Below the pieces are notes generated by a model. It saw only the letters and a program-made list of their open reading frames with translations, ran no database searches and was not told the origin of the DNA. Positions 19,231 through 29,974 of a stretch of DNA of 64,000 nucleotides are shown here, one piece after another. A program made the translations under genes and the position numbers. The DNA comes from Acidovorax sp. GTDB taxonomy: Bacteria > Pseudomonadota > Gammaproteobacteria > Burkholderiales > Burkholderiaceae_C. Within the stretch, counting starts at the first letter, position 1, and every line of letters starts with the position of its first letter. The stretch lies in contig JAITLO010000035.1 in NCBI GenBank assembly GCA_031277855.1, forward strand, positions 1-64,000, written 5' to 3'.

Positions 19231-19917
19231 ATGTCCTTGCTCACCCCACTCACTCCTGACCTTGCCCTGCCAGCACCTGTGTTGGTGGTGGAAGACGATG
19301 CCTTCATCCGCCAACGTCTGGTACGCATTTTGATGATGTTGGGCTACCACGATGACGCCCTGCTGCAGGCCGACACGCTGACGCAGGCGCGGCGCATCAC
19401 CGCCGAGACGCCGGTAGCCCTGGCCCTGGTGGACCTGGGTCTGCCCGATGGCAATGGCATAGAGCTGATTACCGAGCTGCGCCAAACCGATCCTGCCCTG
19501 GGCATTTTGGTGATCTCTGCCTGGAGCACCGAAGATGTGCTGCTGGGCGCGCTGCGCGCTGGCGCTACCGGCTATGTGCTCAAGGAACGCGACGACCTGG
19601 AGGTTTCGCTATCCATACGTAGCGTGCTGCGTGGCGGCGCCCCCATAGACCCGTTTATTGCCCGCCGCATCATTGCCGAGCTGCGCCCCGCCGAATCTCC
19701 CAAGGAGCCAGATACCCCTGAAGCCGCACTCAGCACCCGCGAGGCCCAGATTCTGAGCCTGGTGGCCGAAGGCCTGGCCAACCGCGAGATCGCAGAGCAA
19801 CTCCACCTCTCCCGCTACACGGTCGAATGCCATATCAAGCACATCTACCGCAAGCTGGCTGTGTCCTCCCGTGTGCGGGCCATCAGCCTGGCCCGTTCGC
19901 GCGGCCTGATCGACTGA
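19231..19917 (+). CDS. NarL/FixJ-type response regulator
   Basis: A 228-residue two-component regulator. The receiver (residues 16-130) has the acidic pocket VEDD and phospho-acceptor Asp68 in ALVDLGLPDG. The LuxR-type helix-turn-helix is LSTREAQILSLVAEGLANRE to KHIYRKLAVSSR (about 170-215). The kinase gene begins 8 bp downstream, so the pair is one operon. It probably activates transcription after phosphorylation; the target is unknown. Confidence 0.93.
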   Translation: MSLLTPLTPDLALPAPVLVVEDDAFIRQRLVRILMMLGYHDDALLQADTLTQARRITAETPVALALVDLGLPDGNGIELITELRQTDPALGILVISAWSTEDVLLGALRAGATGYVLKERDDLEVSLSIRSVLRGGAPIDPFIARRIIAELRPAESPKEPDTPEAALSTREAQILSLVAEGLANREIAEQLHLSRYTVECHIKHIYRKLAVSSRVRAISLARSRGLID

Positions 19918-19925
19918 GCCTGGCC

Positions 19926-21869
19926 ATGCGCTGGTGCTTGTGGCTGCTGTACAGCGTCATCGGCGCGCTTGGCTGGGCCACCTCCGCCCAGGCCGAGACG
20001 GCAACGCCAGCGTTTTGCGCTCCCCGCATTCTGTCCGTCCATGCCCAGCGCACCACCGGAGAAAGCCCGCCCCCTGCCGACCCCACCGCTGGAGATTGGA
20101 CGCCGGTGCAACTGCCCGATCATTGGCAGCACCGCTGGCCCGAGCACAACGGCGCCGTGTGGTATCGCATTGACTGGCAGGTGGACTGCCTGCATGCCGA
20201 GTCCCCCATTGCCTTGACCGTAGACCGCATGGTTCTGGCCGGTGCGGTCTATGCCAACAAGGATTTGCTGTGGCGCGACCGGCACCTGCAGGAGCCGCTG
20301 TCCCGCAGCTGGAATCTGCCGCGCTACACGCTCTTGCCCACCTCTTCTTTGCATACAGGGCTCAACCATATCTGGGTGCGGGTACATGGCATCACCACCC
20401 AAACCCCCGGCCTGGGGAAGGTGCACCTGGGTGACCCACTCTTGCTACACCAGGCACATGCACAGCGCTGGTGGGACTTGCGCACCCTGAGCTTCGCCAA
20501 TCTGATGGTGTCTGGTGTGCTGGGTACCTTGTTTCTGTGTGCCTGGTTGCTGCGCCGCTCGCATACGGTGTATGGCTGGTATGCCTTCAACTGCGCTTGC
20601 TGGGTCTTGTTCACCGCCAATATTCTGGCCACCGAGGCCTGGCCCTTTCCCAGCACCATGGCCATGGCCCGGGCCAATTTGCTGCTGTTCGTGCTGTTTT
20701 GCTTCAGCTACTGCCTGTTCAGCTGGCGCTATGGCGGCCAGCAGTTCCCCAGGGTGGAACGCCTGCTGTACGGGGTCACCGGCCTGAGCAGTGCCTATGC
20801 AGCGCTCGCCCCCGACACGCCGCTGACTGTGGCAGCGCCCCCAATCACCCTTCTGTTTCTACTCATCGCCCTGGCCAACACCTTGCAACTGCCCTGGCAT
20901 GCCTGGCGCACACGCAAGTCCACGGACATGGTCTTTGCGCTGTGCATGCTGGTCTCCATGGCCGCAGGCCTGCATGACATGGCCTTGCTGCTGGTCGGGA
21001 CCTCGGGCCCTCCGCTCATTCCCTATACCGCCCTGCTCACCATGCTGGCCCTGTCCATCATGCTGGGGCGAGAAGTGACGCGCAATATGCAGCGCATTGA
21101 AGACTTCAACCAGGAGCTGACCGACAGCGTGGCCCAGGCCTGCGACGAGCTCAGCCACACGTTGGAACGCGAGCACCAACTGGCGCTGCGCCATTCGCGC
21201 CTGCAGGAGAGGATGCGGCTGACCCACGATCTGCATGACAGCCTGGGCGGGGCGCTGGTGCGCTCCATCGCCTATGTGGAACAGGTCCAGCAACCGCTGG
21301 CCAACACCCAGATGCTGTCCATGCTCAAGCTGATGCGCGACGATTTGCGCCAGATGATCGACCACAGCACCAGCACCCAGGCCGAGCTGCCGCCCACTCC
21401 GATCGCCTGGGCCGCGCCGCTGCGCCACCGCTTCATTGCCTTGTTCGATGCGCTGGACATCCAGTCCCACTGGCTGATTCCGCAGCATTGGAGCCAGTCC
21501 CCCAGTGCCTTGCAATGCCTGAATCTGACGCGGGTGGCCGAAGAGGCGCTGACCAATGTGCTCAAGCACAGCCAGGCCACCGAGGTGCATATTGAGCTGC
21601 TCCAGCCCTGGCCGCAGACCCTGCTGCTGCGGGTGCGCGACAACGGCGTGGGCTTTGATGTGGCCGCCATGCACCAACACAGTCTGGGAGTGGGCATGCG
21701 CAGCATGCGCGCACGCCTGGAGCGTTTTCAGGGCGGGCTGGAAATCCAGTCCGCGCCCGGTGCCACCATCGTGGTGGCCCAGTTGCAGCTGGATGCAACG
21801 GCCACCACCGCTTCAGCGCCCGCAGCAGCGCGGGAGCACACGCTCAGCGCGGGTCCACCGTCGCAATAA
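19926..21869 (+). CDS. 7TM-type sensor histidine kinase (HisKA_3)
   Basis: A 647-residue membrane kinase paired with the regulator just upstream. It starts with a signal peptide ([18 protein letters not shown]), then a periplasmic jelly-roll-like domain (residues about 30-185), about seven membrane helices (about 195-390, a 7TMR-DISM arrangement), a short coiled coil, and a NarX/DegS-type HisKA_3 domain with phospho-acceptor His437 in [15 protein letters not shown]. The ATPase has [20 protein letters not shown] and VRDNGVGFD. The extracellular domain may bind a carbohydrate-like ligand, by analogy. The last 26 bp overlap the 3' end of mnmA on the opposite strand. Confidence 0.92.
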   Translation: MRWCLWLLYSVIGALGWATSAQAETATPAFCAPRILSVHAQRTTGESPPPADPTAGDWTPVQLPDHWQHRWPEHNGAVWYRIDWQVDCLHAESPIALTVDRMVLAGAVYANKDLLWRDRHLQEPLSRSWNLPRYTLLPTSSLHTGLNHIWVRVHGITTQTPGLGKVHLGDPLLLHQAHAQRWWDLRTLSFANLMVSGVLGTLFLCAWLLRRSHTVYGWYAFNCACWVLFTANILATEAWPFPSTMAMARANLLLFVLFCFSYCLFSWRYGGQQFPRVERLLYGVTGLSSAYAALAPDTPLTVAAPPITLLFLLIALANTLQLPWHAWRTRKSTDMVFALCMLVSMAAGLHDMALLLVGTSGPPLIPYTALLTMLALSIMLGREVTRNMQRIEDFNQELTDSVAQACDELSHTLEREHQLALRHSRLQERMRLTHDLHDSLGGALVRSIAYVEQVQQPLANTQMLSMLKLMRDDLRQMIDHSTSTQAELPPTPIAWAAPLRHRFIALFDALDIQSHWLIPQHWSQSPSALQCLNLTRVAEEALTNVLKHSQATEVHIELLQPWPQTLLLRVRDNGVGFDVAAMHQHSLGVGMRSMRARLERFQGGLEIQSAPGATIVVAQLQLDATATTASAPAAAREHTLSAGPPSQ

Positions 21870-22962
21870 TGCCGCCGCCCAGGCAGACTTCGCCGTCATA
21901 GAGCACGGCCGACTGGCCAGGCGTGACGGCCCATTGCGCCTCGGGAAAGTCCAGACGGAAGCCGCTGTCACTGGCCTGCGAGATCAACGCCGGCGAGTCG
22001 GGCTGGCGGTAGCGGGTTTTGGAGCCATAGGCCTTGCCCTCGGCCGGCGCATGACCAGCCACCCAGCTGATCTGGTCGGCCAGCAGCGACTGCGACAGCA
22101 GCCAGGGGTGGTCATGGCCTTGCACCACGCGCAAGGTGTTTTTGTCCAGTTCCTTGCGTGCCACAAACCAGGGAGCATGGTCGCCAGCGCCGCGCGCCGC
22201 GCCTTTTTCCTTGACCCCACCAATGCCCAGTCCGGAGCGCTGGCCCAGGGTGTAGAAGGACAGGCCCACATGCTTGCCCAGCTTGCGGTTGCGGTCGTCC
22301 AGAATGGGGCCAGGTTCCTTGCTGATGTAGCGGTTCAGAAAGTCACGGAAAGGCCGCTCGCCGATGAAGCAGATGCCGGTGGAATCTTTTTTCTTGGCAT
22401 TGGGCAGGCCAATTTCCTCGGCAATGCGGCGCACCTCGGTCTTGCACAGCTCGCCCACCGGGAACATGGCCTTGGACAGCTGGGCCTGGTTCAGGCGGTG
22501 CAGAAAATAGCTCTGGTCCTTGCTGGCATCCACGCCCTTGAGCAGCTCGAACAGGCCGGAGCCCTGGTTCTGGCGCACGCGTGCGTAGTGGCCGGTGGCG
22601 ATTTTTTCCGCCCCCAGGCGCATGGCGTGGTCCAAAAAGGCCTTGAACTTGATCTCGGCATTGCACAGCACGTCCGGATTGGGCGTGCGACCGGCCTGGT
22701 ATTCGCGCAGAAATTCGGCAAACACCCGGTCCTTGTACTCGGCAGCAAAGTTCACATGCTCGATCTCGATGCCAATCACATCGGCCACGGCCGCCGCGTC
22801 GACAAAGTCGATATTGGAGGAGCAGAACTCGCTGTCGTCGTCATCTTCCCAGTTCTTCATGAAGATGCCGACCACGTCATGGCCTTGCTGTTTCAACAGA
22901 TAGGCCGTCACCGCGGAATCCACACCGCCCGAAAGACCCACCACAACCCGATGTTTCGTCAT
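21844..22962 (-). CDS. mnmA: tRNA-specific 2-thiouridylase MnmA
   Basis: Cytosolic enzyme that thiolates U34 of tRNA-Lys, -Glu and -Gln using sulfur relayed from cysteine desulfurase. The 372 residues show the PP-loop SGGVDS (11-16) for ATP, catalytic Cys100 in [12 protein letters not shown] and Cys198 in [12 protein letters not shown], and a C-terminal beta-barrel ending [11 protein letters not shown]. The nudJ-like gene lies just upstream in the same direction, the same neighbourhood as in E. coli. The 3' end overlaps the histidine kinase gene tail to tail by 26 bp. Confidence 0.97.
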   Translation of the reverse strand: MTKHRVVVGLSGGVDSAVTAYLLKQQGHDVVGIFMKNWEDDDDSEFCSSNIDFVDAAAVADVIGIEIEHVNFAAEYKDRVFAEFLREYQAGRTPNPDVLCNAEIKFKAFLDHAMRLGAEKIATGHYARVRQNQGSGLFELLKGVDASKDQSYFLHRLNQAQLSKAMFPVGELCKTEVRRIAEEIGLPNAKKKDSTGICFIGERPFRDFLNRYISKEPGPILDDRNRKLGKHVGLSFYTLGQRSGLGIGGVKEKGAARGAGDHAPWFVARKELDKNTLRVVQGHDHPWLLSQSLLADQISWVAGHAPAEGKAYGSKTRYRQPDSPALISQASDSGFRLDFPEAQWAVTPGQSAVLYDGEVCLGGGIIATVDPR

Positions 22963-23042
22963 AGTGGTGGATTATCCCAGCCCACCGACAGACAGGGGTC
23001 TGCGGGGATAAACAGGAGGTAGCCGTCGTTCAGAACGTGTTC

Positions 23043-23555
23043 TCAGGCCGCCGCCACAATCGGCACCGTAGGCAGGGGAATGGAGTAAATGCTGGGGTCG
23101 GCATGGAACATGTCCAGGCCAAAACGCCGGCCCGCCAGGTAGTCGCGTGCGCTTTGCAGCACCATGGGGCTGCGGTGGCGCGCGGCACTGGCTTCCATTT
23201 CTTCCAGCGTCATCCACAGGGTGCGGATCACGCCATGGTCCAGCGCCCTGCCTTCATGGAAGGCCCCCAGCTCCCCGGTGAAGGTAAAGCGCAGATAGGT
23301 GATGTCCGAGCCGGTGCGGGTGCGCACAAAGCGGTTCATGTACACGCCGACCAGGGCCGTGGGCGTGAAGTCGTGGGCCGTCTCTTCCAGCACCTCACGC
23401 ACGCAGGCCTGGATGGGGGTTTCTGCCGGGTCCAGGTGGCCGGCCGGCATGTTCAGGCGCAAGCCGTCCGCCGTGTCTTCTTCCACCAGCAGAAAGCGGC
23501 CCTCGCGCTCGATCACGGCCGCTACGGTCACATTGGGTTTCCATCGATTGGGCAT
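23043..23555 (-). CDS. nudJ: NUDIX hydrolase, NudJ-like
   Basis: A 170-residue NUDIX protein. The NUDIX box begins at GHLDPAETPIQAC and continues VREVLEET, giving G-x5-E-x7-REVxEE with the Gly of the last position replaced by Ala (ETA). The start of the fold is KPNVTVAAVIEREGRFLLVE. NudJ hydrolyses nucleoside tri- and diphosphates and HMP-pyrophosphate. Position directly upstream of mnmA on the same strand supports the NudJ assignment, as in enterobacteria. Start at 23555 (MPNRWKP) is the family-like choice; ATGs at 23564 and 23573 are possible. Confidence 0.88.
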   Translation of the reverse strand: MPNRWKPNVTVAAVIEREGRFLLVEEDTADGLRLNMPAGHLDPAETPIQACVREVLEETAHDFTPTALVGVYMNRFVRTRTGSDITYLRFTFTGELGAFHEGRALDHGVIRTLWMTLEEMEASAARHRSPMVLQSARDYLAGRRFGLDMFHADPSIYSIPLPTVPIVAAA

Positions 23556-23659
23556 GGCGGGCATTATCACCATGTGGCCGGCCCCGCCCCATTCACAACC
23601 CTTGGGCCCGCTGTCAGACGGTAGACAACGGGGTCAGAACCTGTTGGGCCTGCCGCCGG

Positions 23660-24193
23660 CTACCAATGCCGCACCATATAGACCGCGTCCTCGCCATAGC
23701 TGTGCAAATGGGCTTGTTGCTGTGCGTCTTCCAGGCTGGCTGGCGCAAAACCCTGCCGGCTCCAGTAGCTGTCCGCCCCCCGCACGGCCACCAGCGCCGC
23801 CTGGCGCACCCCGCGCGCGCTGGCCTGCTCCAGGGCCGATTCCAGCAGCTTGCGGGCCAGGCCCTGGCCAGCATGGGCGGGGTTCACCGCCATATCGTGC
23901 AAATACAGCACCGAGGCCTGGGGCTGGGCGGCAAAGTCCCCTTCCAGCGGCGTCACCTTGCCAAGACCAGACCAATAGGCCGCCAGATAGGCCACCAGCT
24001 GCTCGTTTTGCTGTGCCGCCCAGGAGCAGTGGTGGGGCGCTTGCAGGCGGCGGGCAAAAACGGCCTCGCTCTCGGAGAATTCCGCGCCATAGCACAGAGT
24101 TTGGATATGCAGCACGCCGCCCACATCGGCTGGCGTGAGCGCACGCAGCTGCAGGGAAGGGTGATGTGCAGTGGAAGCAACAGAACTCGACAT
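23660..24193 (-). CDS. GNAT-family N-acetyltransferase
   Basis: A 177-residue acetyltransferase. The acetyl-CoA-binding motif A is VNPAHAGQGLARKLLESALE (Q/RxxGxG/A form), preceded by the strand VLYLHDMAV and followed by the motif B region SYWSRQGFAP. Start at 24193 (MSSSVAST); an upstream ATG at 24250 would add 19 basic residues with no domain. It stands between nudJ and the HD-GYP gene with no overlap. The substrate, an amine or a protein N-terminus, is not predictable. Confidence 0.88.
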   Translation of the reverse strand: MSSSVASTAHHPSLQLRALTPADVGGVLHIQTLCYGAEFSESEAVFARRLQAPHHCSWAAQQNEQLVAYLAAYWSGLGKVTPLEGDFAAQPQASVLYLHDMAVNPAHAGQGLARKLLESALEQASARGVRQAALVAVRGADSYWSRQGFAPASLEDAQQQAHLHSYGEDAVYMVRHW

Positions 24194-24302
24194 GCCTGGA
24201 TTATCGGCCGCCAGCGCTTGGCGGGGCTTGCGCTGGCGCAGTAGCCGCAAGCCAGGGTTCGCTATCGATTTGCAAGCATTACCACCTTATTCTGCAAGCC
24301 CT

Positions 24303-25328
24303 TCAATCCATCCACTCCCTGCGTATGACATCGATCTCCGCCCCCAGCTGCAGAAAATGCTCCACCAGAACCGGGTCAAAGTGCCGACCCGCCTGATCAC
24401 GCAAATAGGCCAATGCATCTTCCACGCTCCAGGCTTTTTTGTAGGGGCGCACCGTGGTCAGGGCGTCAAACACATCGGCAATGGCCACCATGCGCGCCTC
24501 CAGCGGGATATCGGGGCCAGAAAGCCCCTGGGGGTAGCCGCTGCCGTCCCATTTTTCATGGTGGGTCAGGGCAATCGTACGTGCCATCTGCAGCATGGGG
24601 AAAGCATGCTCGCCAATGATTTCCGCCCCCAGCTGCGGGTGGGTGCGCATGACGTCCCATTCCGCCGCATCCAGCGCCCCGGGCTTGAGCAGCACGGCAT
24701 CGGGGATGCCTATCTTGCCCACATCGTGCATGGGCGCGGCATTGAGCAGGTCTTCCACCCATTCAGGGCCGCAGCCATAGGCCTGGGCCAGCGCCCTGGC
24801 GTACAGGCTCATGCGGATCACATGCTTGCCGGTCTCGTTGTCCTTGTATTCCGCCGCACGCCCCAGGCATTGCACGATCTGCAGGCGTGACTGGCGCAGG
24901 GCCTCGGCCCGTACCAGGGACAAATGCGTGCGCACACGGGCGCGCACCACCGGGGCGCGCAAGGGCTTGACGATGTAGTCCACCCCACCCAGGGCAAAGC
25001 CGCGCTCCTCGTCCTCGCTATCGGACAGTGCGGTGACAAAGATCACCGGTATGGCTGCCGTGACGCTGTCGGCCTTGAGGCGCTCGCATACGGCATAGCC
25101 ATCCATGCCCGGCATCATCACGTCCAGCAAGATCAGGTCGGGCTTTTGCTGGGCCAGCTGCAGCGCCTTGTTGCCGTCGGTGGCAAACAGCAGGCGGTAG
25201 TCGTCCTGCAGCAGCTGGCGCAGCACATGCAGATTGGTGGGCTCGTCGTCCACCACCAGAATGCGTTTGCGCTGGTCCAAAGGCGGTGTCGTCCTGGCCT
25301 CGGCGCCAGGGTTTAGCGGGGTATCCAT
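24303..25328 (-). CDS. HD-GYP response regulator (c-di-GMP phosphodiesterase)
   Basis: A 341-residue RpfG-type protein. The receiver domain is at residues 22-140, with phospho-acceptor Asp69 in LILLDVMMPGMDGY. The HD-GYP domain is at 145-341, with HD at 201-202 (MHDVGKIGIPD), HH at 256-257 (LTHHEKWDGSG) and GYP at 264-266. All metal-binding positions are present, so it should degrade c-di-GMP to GMP. Its start overlaps the end of the MHYT hybrid kinase by 16 bp, so the kinase is the obvious phosphodonor. It would oppose the DosC-like cyclase 6 kb away. Confidence 0.94.
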   Translation of the reverse strand: MDTPLNPGAEARTTPPLDQRKRILVVDDEPTNLHVLRQLLQDDYRLLFATDGNKALQLAQQKPDLILLDVMMPGMDGYAVCERLKADSVTAAIPVIFVTALSDSEDEERGFALGGVDYIVKPLRAPVVRARVRTHLSLVRAEALRQSRLQIVQCLGRAAEYKDNETGKHVIRMSLYARALAQAYGCGPEWVEDLLNAAPMHDVGKIGIPDAVLLKPGALDAAEWDVMRTHPQLGAEIIGEHAFPMLQMARTIALTHHEKWDGSGYPQGLSGPDIPLEARMVAIADVFDALTTVRPYKKAWSVEDALAYLRDQAGRHFDPVLVEHFLQLGAEIDVIRREWMD

Positions 25329-28300
25329 TGTTGTTTCAAGGCATGTGCGCAGGCCAGGGCGCGGTCAAAGTCAAAAGCATCCACGGCTTCTTGCAGCGGC
25401 AAGATGGCATCGCCGGGCAGGTGTTGCTGCAAGCCAGCCAGTGCCGTGCTGGCCAGCTCGCCGCCTGCCAGGGCTTCTATGGTCTGGTCCAGCCATTGCT
25501 GCAGTTGCGCCTCCGACACCTGTGGCGGCGCGGCGGGGGCTTCGCTGCCCCGCGCGCTGCCGGCTTGTCCCTGTAGCGAGGTGTTCAGCTGGGTCAGTGC
25601 CTCGCGCAGCCCCTGCAGCTGACTATCCGCCAGGGCTTCGTCGGACTGCTGGGCCGCAGCCTCCAGCGTGGAGGCCAGGGTATAAATCGCGGTCAACGCC
25701 AGATTGCCAGCGGCACCGCGCATGCGGTGGGCACCACCGGCCAGAGCGACCCAGTCCTGGGCCACACGCAGATCCTGCAGGCGCAACACATGGCCAGGCT
25801 GCTCCTTGGCAAAGTGGCGCAGCGCCCGCTGCAGCGCTTCCATGCTGCCCCAGCGTTGCAGGCCTGCGTTCCAGTCGATGACGGGCAGCTCCTCCGCCAT
25901 GGCGGGGGGCTGGGCCGGGCTGCTGGGTGGAACGGCCTCGCGCAGCTGCGCGTCAATGCGCAGCACACGGGCCATTTCGGCATACAGCTTGGCCAGCTCC
26001 AGTGGCTTGTTGGCAAAACCGTCCATGCCCGCAGCGCTGGCGGCGCGGCGGTCTTCCTCCAGCACGCTGGCCGACAGGGCCACGATGGGCACCGGCGTGC
26101 GCTGGTGCTGCACCTCCCAGGCGCGCATGGCGCGTGCGGCCTCCAGGCCATCCATGCCGGGCATTTGCAGGTCCATCAGCACCAGGTCGAAGTGCTGCTG
26201 TTGGAACAGCGCCAGCGCCTCGGCACCATCGCTGGCCAGGCTCACGCGGTGGTGGGCCTTGCTCAGGTGAATGTCCAGCAGCTCCAGGTTTTCGCGCACA
26301 TCGTCGGCCGCCAGAATGCGCAGCGACGGCAGCTCGGCAAAGCGGCGCGGGCTGCTGGCATCGGGCCGCTGCCCGGGTGACAGCGGCAGCACCACGCGGA
26401 ACACGCTGCCCGCCCCCGGATTGCTGTCCACTTCGATGCGCCCCCCCATCAACTCGGCCAGCTGGCGCGAGATGGTGGTTCCCAACCCCGTGCCACCGTA
26501 CTGGCGGGTGGTGGAGGCATCGGCCTGGGCAAAGGGGTCGAAGATGCGGCGAATCTGCTCAGGCGCAATGCCTATGCCGGTGTCCTGCACGGCCAGGCAC
26601 AGCTGTCCGTCACCATAGTCCACGGCCACGGTCACCCCGCCTTGCTCGGTGAACTTGATGGCATTGCCCACCAGGTTGATCAAAATCTGCTGCACGCGCA
26701 GTGCGTCGCCCACCAGGAACTCGGGCACGACGGCGGCGAATTCCTGCCGCAGATACAGGCCTTTTTTGTCGGCATTGATGCGCAGCGATGCCAGGATTTG
26801 CTCGCACAGCTCGCGCGGGCTGAAGGCTTCTTGCTCCAGCTCCATGGCACCCTTGTCCAGCTTGGCCGTATCCAGAATATCGTTGAGCAGGCGGAGCATG
26901 GAGCGTGCCGCGTAATGCACCGTGCTCAGATAGCGCGACTGCTGGGTTTGCAGCGGGGTATCCAGCAAGGCCTCGGTAAAGCCAATGATGGCATTCATGG
27001 GCGTGCGGATCTCGTGGCTCATATTGGCCAAAAAGGTGCTGCGCGCGGCCGCTGCGGCCTCGGCATGCTCCTTGGACAGCAGCAGCTCCTGCTCCATCTT
27101 GCGCCGCTCTGTCAGGTCGGTGATGAGCTGCACCACCTTGAAGGGCTTGCCCCCGGCATCCAGAATGGGGTGGTAGCTGCTTTGCACCCACAGCAGGCGC
27201 CCACCCTGGCCCACGCATTGGTACTCACCACCATCGGCCCGGCCGCTGCGCAGCGTCTGCCACAGCTGCTGGTAGCTGGGGTCGGCCGCACGCCCGGGGG
27301 TGCACAGCAGACTGTGGTGCTGGCCCAGCACCTGATGGTGGGCGTAGCCGAACAACTGGCAGAAGTTGTCGTTGGCCGACAGCACCTGGCCCGCCAGGTC
27401 GTACTCCACCACGGCCTGTGCGCTGTTGATGGCACTCATCGTGCCTTCGAACTCGGCATTGCGGGCCTTGAGGGCGGTGTTGTCGGTCAGCACCCCATCG
27501 ATCCACTGCAGCTGGCCGTCGGCGCCATAAATGCCGCGTGCGCTTTCGGTCACCCAACGCACGCTGCCGTCGCGGTGTTGTATCCGGTATTCCACCGTGT
27601 AGGGCTCGCTGCGGGCCAGGGCATCGCTCACCTGGCGCCAGAAGATGCCAGCATCGTCGGGGTGCAGGATGTCAGTAAAGCGTGTGCGCCCTTCCATGAA
27701 GTCGTCTTGCTGCCACCCCGTCAGGGCCTCCACCGCGCCGCCCAGAAACAGCGGCGTGCCCTGTCCACCAAGCTGGCGTCGGAAAGTCACGCCGGGGATG
27801 TTGCTGATCAGCGTGCGGTGCTGTTTTTCGCTGTGGCGCAGCGATTCCTCCATCTGCTTGCGACTGCGGATATCGGTCAAGAAACCCACAAACAGCGGCA
27901 TGCCCGGCAGCGGCACCCGCCCCAGCGCCAGGCGCACATCGACCAGATAGCCGTCCTTGTGCAGGGCCGTGACCTCGCGGCCCACGCCGATGATGCTGGA
28001 GTGGCCTGTGGCGATATGCCGGTGCAGATAGCTGTCGTGCTCGCGCTGCATGGGTTGGGGCATGAGCATGCTGACGTTTTTGCCGATCACCTCTTCGGCC
28101 TTCCAGCCCAGCAGGCGCTCGGCCGCACCGTTGTAGGTGCTGACCAGGCCGTTGCCTTCAATCATGATGATGGCGTCCACCGCCGTGTCCACCACGGCGC
28201 GCAAACGGGTTTCGCTGCGCTGGATGTCGCGGAACAGCTGGCGGTAACGCAGGCCCACATTCAGCGCCACCACCACCAGGCTGAGCAGCAGCACAAAGCC

Positions 28301-29011
28301 TATCAGTCCGGCCACCAGAGCTACATGCCCATCCGCCATGCCGCTGTCTACCGGCTCGGCCACCACATCCACATAGCGTATGGCCGCCATGGCGGTGTAG
28401 TGCATGCCGGCAATGGCCGTCCCCATGATGCTGCCACCCAGCAGCGTGGGCCACAGCTTGTGGCCGCTGTCACTCAGGCGAAAGCGCACCCCCAGCGCGG
28501 CTGCGGCCAGCAGCACGCTGACCGCCACGGCCACGGCCACCAGCAATGGGTCGTAACGCATGATGTCACGCAGGCTGGAAGCCGCCATGCCGATGAAGTG
28601 CATGCTGCCTATGGCCACCCCCATCAGCATGGCCGACAGCGCCAGCTGCCGTGCCGAAATCTTCTCGCGCATCATCACCCACAGCGCCAACCAGGAAGCC
28701 AGCAGGGCCGGTATGGTGGACAGCAAGGTCACCCATGGGCTGAACGAGCCCTGGGCGCAGGGACCGTAGGCCAGCATGCCCACGAAATGCATGCTCCAGA
28801 TGCCGCCCCCCATGGCCAGCGCCCCGGTGCTCAGCGCCGTGGTGCGTGCCCACGCATGGGCGCTGCGCCGCGCCAGCACCGCCATCTGCAGCGCCACCAT
28901 GGAAGCCAGCAAGGCAATGCCCAGGGAAATGGCCACCAGAGACGGGTCCATCCAGCTCCACAGCGGCGGGTTGAAGGCCTCGCCTTGTACAAAGAACAGG
29001 TCCAGGATCAC
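25313..29011 (-). CDS. MHYT-PAS hybrid sensor histidine kinase with REC and Hpt
   Basis: A 1232-residue membrane kinase. Residues 20-260 form an MHYT sensor of seven helices with three MHYT-type motifs (SMHFVGM, SMHFIGM, GMHYTAM), proposed to bind copper and sense O2, CO or NO. Then come three PAS domains (about 275-400, 405-530, 535-650; the second is PAS_3-like). HisKA carries His666 ([15 protein letters not shown]), followed by the ATPase ([22 protein letters not shown]). The receiver has Asp947 ([12 protein letters not shown]) and the C-terminal Hpt has His1095 ([11 protein letters not shown]). A full four-step phosphorelay is thus encoded, and the HD-GYP regulator overlapping its 3' end is the likely output. 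Confidence 0.95.
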   Translation of the reverse strand: MILDLFFVQGEAFNPPLWSWMDPSLVAISLGIALLASMVALQMAVLARRSAHAWARTTALSTGALAMGGGIWSMHFVGMLAYGPCAQGSFSPWVTLLSTIPALLASWLALWVMMREKISARQLALSAMLMGVAIGSMHFIGMAASSLRDIMRYDPLLVAVAVAVSVLLAAAALGVRFRLSDSGHKLWPTLLGGSIMGTAIAGMHYTAMAAIRYVDVVAEPVDSGMADGHVALVAGLIGFVLLLSLVVVALNVGLRYRQLFRDIQRSETRLRAVVDTAVDAIIMIEGNGLVSTYNGAAERLLGWKAEEVIGKNVSMLMPQPMQREHDSYLHRHIATGHSSIIGVGREVTALHKDGYLVDVRLALGRVPLPGMPLFVGFLTDIRSRKQMEESLRHSEKQHRTLISNIPGVTFRRQLGGQGTPLFLGGAVEALTGWQQDDFMEGRTRFTDILHPDDAGIFWRQVSDALARSEPYTVEYRIQHRDGSVRWVTESARGIYGADGQLQWIDGVLTDNTALKARNAEFEGTMSAINSAQAVVEYDLAGQVLSANDNFCQLFGYAHHQVLGQHHSLLCTPGRAADPSYQQLWQTLRSGRADGGEYQCVGQGGRLLWVQSSYHPILDAGGKPFKVVQLITDLTERRKMEQELLLSKEHAEAAAAARSTFLANMSHEIRTPMNAIIGFTEALLDTPLQTQQSRYLSTVHYAARSMLRLLNDILDTAKLDKGAMELEQEAFSPRELCEQILASLRINADKKGLYLRQEFAAVVPEFLVGDALRVQQILINLVGNAIKFTEQGGVTVAVDYGDGQLCLAVQDTGIGIAPEQIRRIFDPFAQADASTTRQYGGTGLGTTISRQLAELMGGRIEVDSNPGAGSVFRVVLPLSPGQRPDASSPRRFAELPSLRILAADDVRENLELLDIHLSKAHHRVSLASDGAEALALFQQQHFDLVLMDLQMPGMDGLEAARAMRAWEVQHQRTPVPIVALSASVLEEDRRAASAAGMDGFANKPLELAKLYAEMARVLRIDAQLREAVPPSSPAQPPAMAEELPVIDWNAGLQRWGSMEALQRALRHFAKEQPGHVLRLQDLRVAQDWVALAGGAHRMRGAAGNLALTAIYTLASTLEAAAQQSDEALADSQLQGLREALTQLNTSLQGQAGSARGSEAPAAPPQVSEAQLQQWLDQTIEALAGGELASTALAGLQQHLPGDAILPLQEAVDAFDFDRALACAHALKQQWIPR

Positions 29012-29337
29012 GGTGCTTGCAAAGGGGTGAAGTCACACAAAAATGCTGTGCCCGGGGGCCCAACGCCACGCGGTTTCGACCTTTTTCGAGGCACCGCAAC
29101 GGCTGGAATGCTGACACGCACTGACGTTTTGTTGCAAAAGGTTTCAAAATTCCCGTGTGCAGTCCACGGCCAAGCACCACAGCCAAAACCATTGATAGTT
29201 TTTATGGGTTTGATTCTCAATACCGATTTCATTTACTCGGCGGATCACCCTAGCATGGAGGCCATAGCACCTCGGCTGCCGCCCCCTGCGGGTTTTTCAG
29301 CATGAAGCGCATTCCTTGAACTCCCACGGATACCGCC
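29012..29337. other. Divergent intergenic region, MHYT kinase / DUF2061 gene
   Basis: 326 bp between two divergent genes, so it should contain both promoters. It is less GC-rich than the coding DNA around it (for example TTGATAGTTTTTATGGG at about 29192). A TTGATA hexamer there could be a -35 element for the DUF2061 gene, but no good -10 follows. No RNA gene or open frame with coding character was seen. Confidence 0.5.
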
Positions 29338-29754
29338 ATGGCACGCATTCAGCACTTCATCGGTCAGCACACCACCACCTTGCGCAAAACAGCCAGCTAC
29401 TATCTGGTGCATATCGCCGTGGCAGCGCTGGTGGCCTATGCCGTGACAGGCAATCTGTATGCGGCCCTCACACTGAGCCTGCTGGAGCCCACGGTGCAGG
29501 CTTTTGCCTTCTTTTTTCATGAAAAAGCCTGGCAGCGCAGCCCTCGGCGCCACGGCCACACATTGGCAAAAACGGGCAGCTACTACCTGCTGCACATGTC
29601 GGTGGCCACGGCCGTGGCCTACACGGTGACCGGCAACTGGGTGCAGGCCTTCACGCTCAGCCTGCTGGAGCCGGCGGTGCAAATGGTGTTTTTCTATGCC
29701 CACGAAAAACTGTGGGAGCGCCGCCTGCAGCAGCAAACCGCCCTGGCCGCCTGA
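29338..29754 (+). CDS. Membrane protein with two tandem DUF2061 domains
   Basis: A 138-residue inner-membrane protein made of two similar halves. Each has the DUF2061 pattern: a lysine-containing start (TLRKTASYYLVHIAVA; TLAKTGSYYLLHMSVA), a short turn VTGN, a helix ending SLLEP, and a terminal FFHEKAW or YAHEKLW motif. Four membrane helices are predicted. DUF2061 proteins usually have one domain; here a duplication is plain within 140 residues. The function of the family is unknown. It stands alone, divergent from the MHYT kinase. Confidence 0.85.
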   Translation: MARIQHFIGQHTTTLRKTASYYLVHIAVAALVAYAVTGNLYAALTLSLLEPTVQAFAFFFHEKAWQRSPRRHGHTLAKTGSYYLLHMSVATAVAYTVTGNWVQAFTLSLLEPAVQMVFFYAHEKLWERRLQQQTALAA

Positions 29755-29874
29755 GACGAAAGAACCGCCATGCCAGCACTTGCAGCATTCCCCACCTGGT
29801 TGGCCGACTACCTAGCCAACTGGGCCCACGCCAGCTGACCAGCCAGCAACGGCCCCATGCCAGGACACCGCGCA

Positions 29875-29965
29875 AGGGCCGCCTTGTATCCCTGCTAGGC
29901 GCCGGTGTCGTCCTCCTCCCTCGCGCAGCGAAAGAGAGGGGGAAGCGGCGCAGCCGCTCAGGGGG
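29875..29965 (-). repeat. Dispersed GC-rich 3'-end repeat, copy C
   Basis: On the minus strand it starts CCCCCTGAGCGGCTGCGCCG, forms a GCGGCTGCGCCGC hairpin, continues through CCCCCTCTC...GAGGGAGG and GACGACACC, and ends AAGGCGGCCCTTGCGCGGTG. It begins 9 bp after the stop of the FlgC-like gene. It shares an extended outer flank (CACCGCRCAAGGG) with the copy at 63483. Confidence 0.75.
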
Positions 29966-29974
29966 TGTTGGCGA

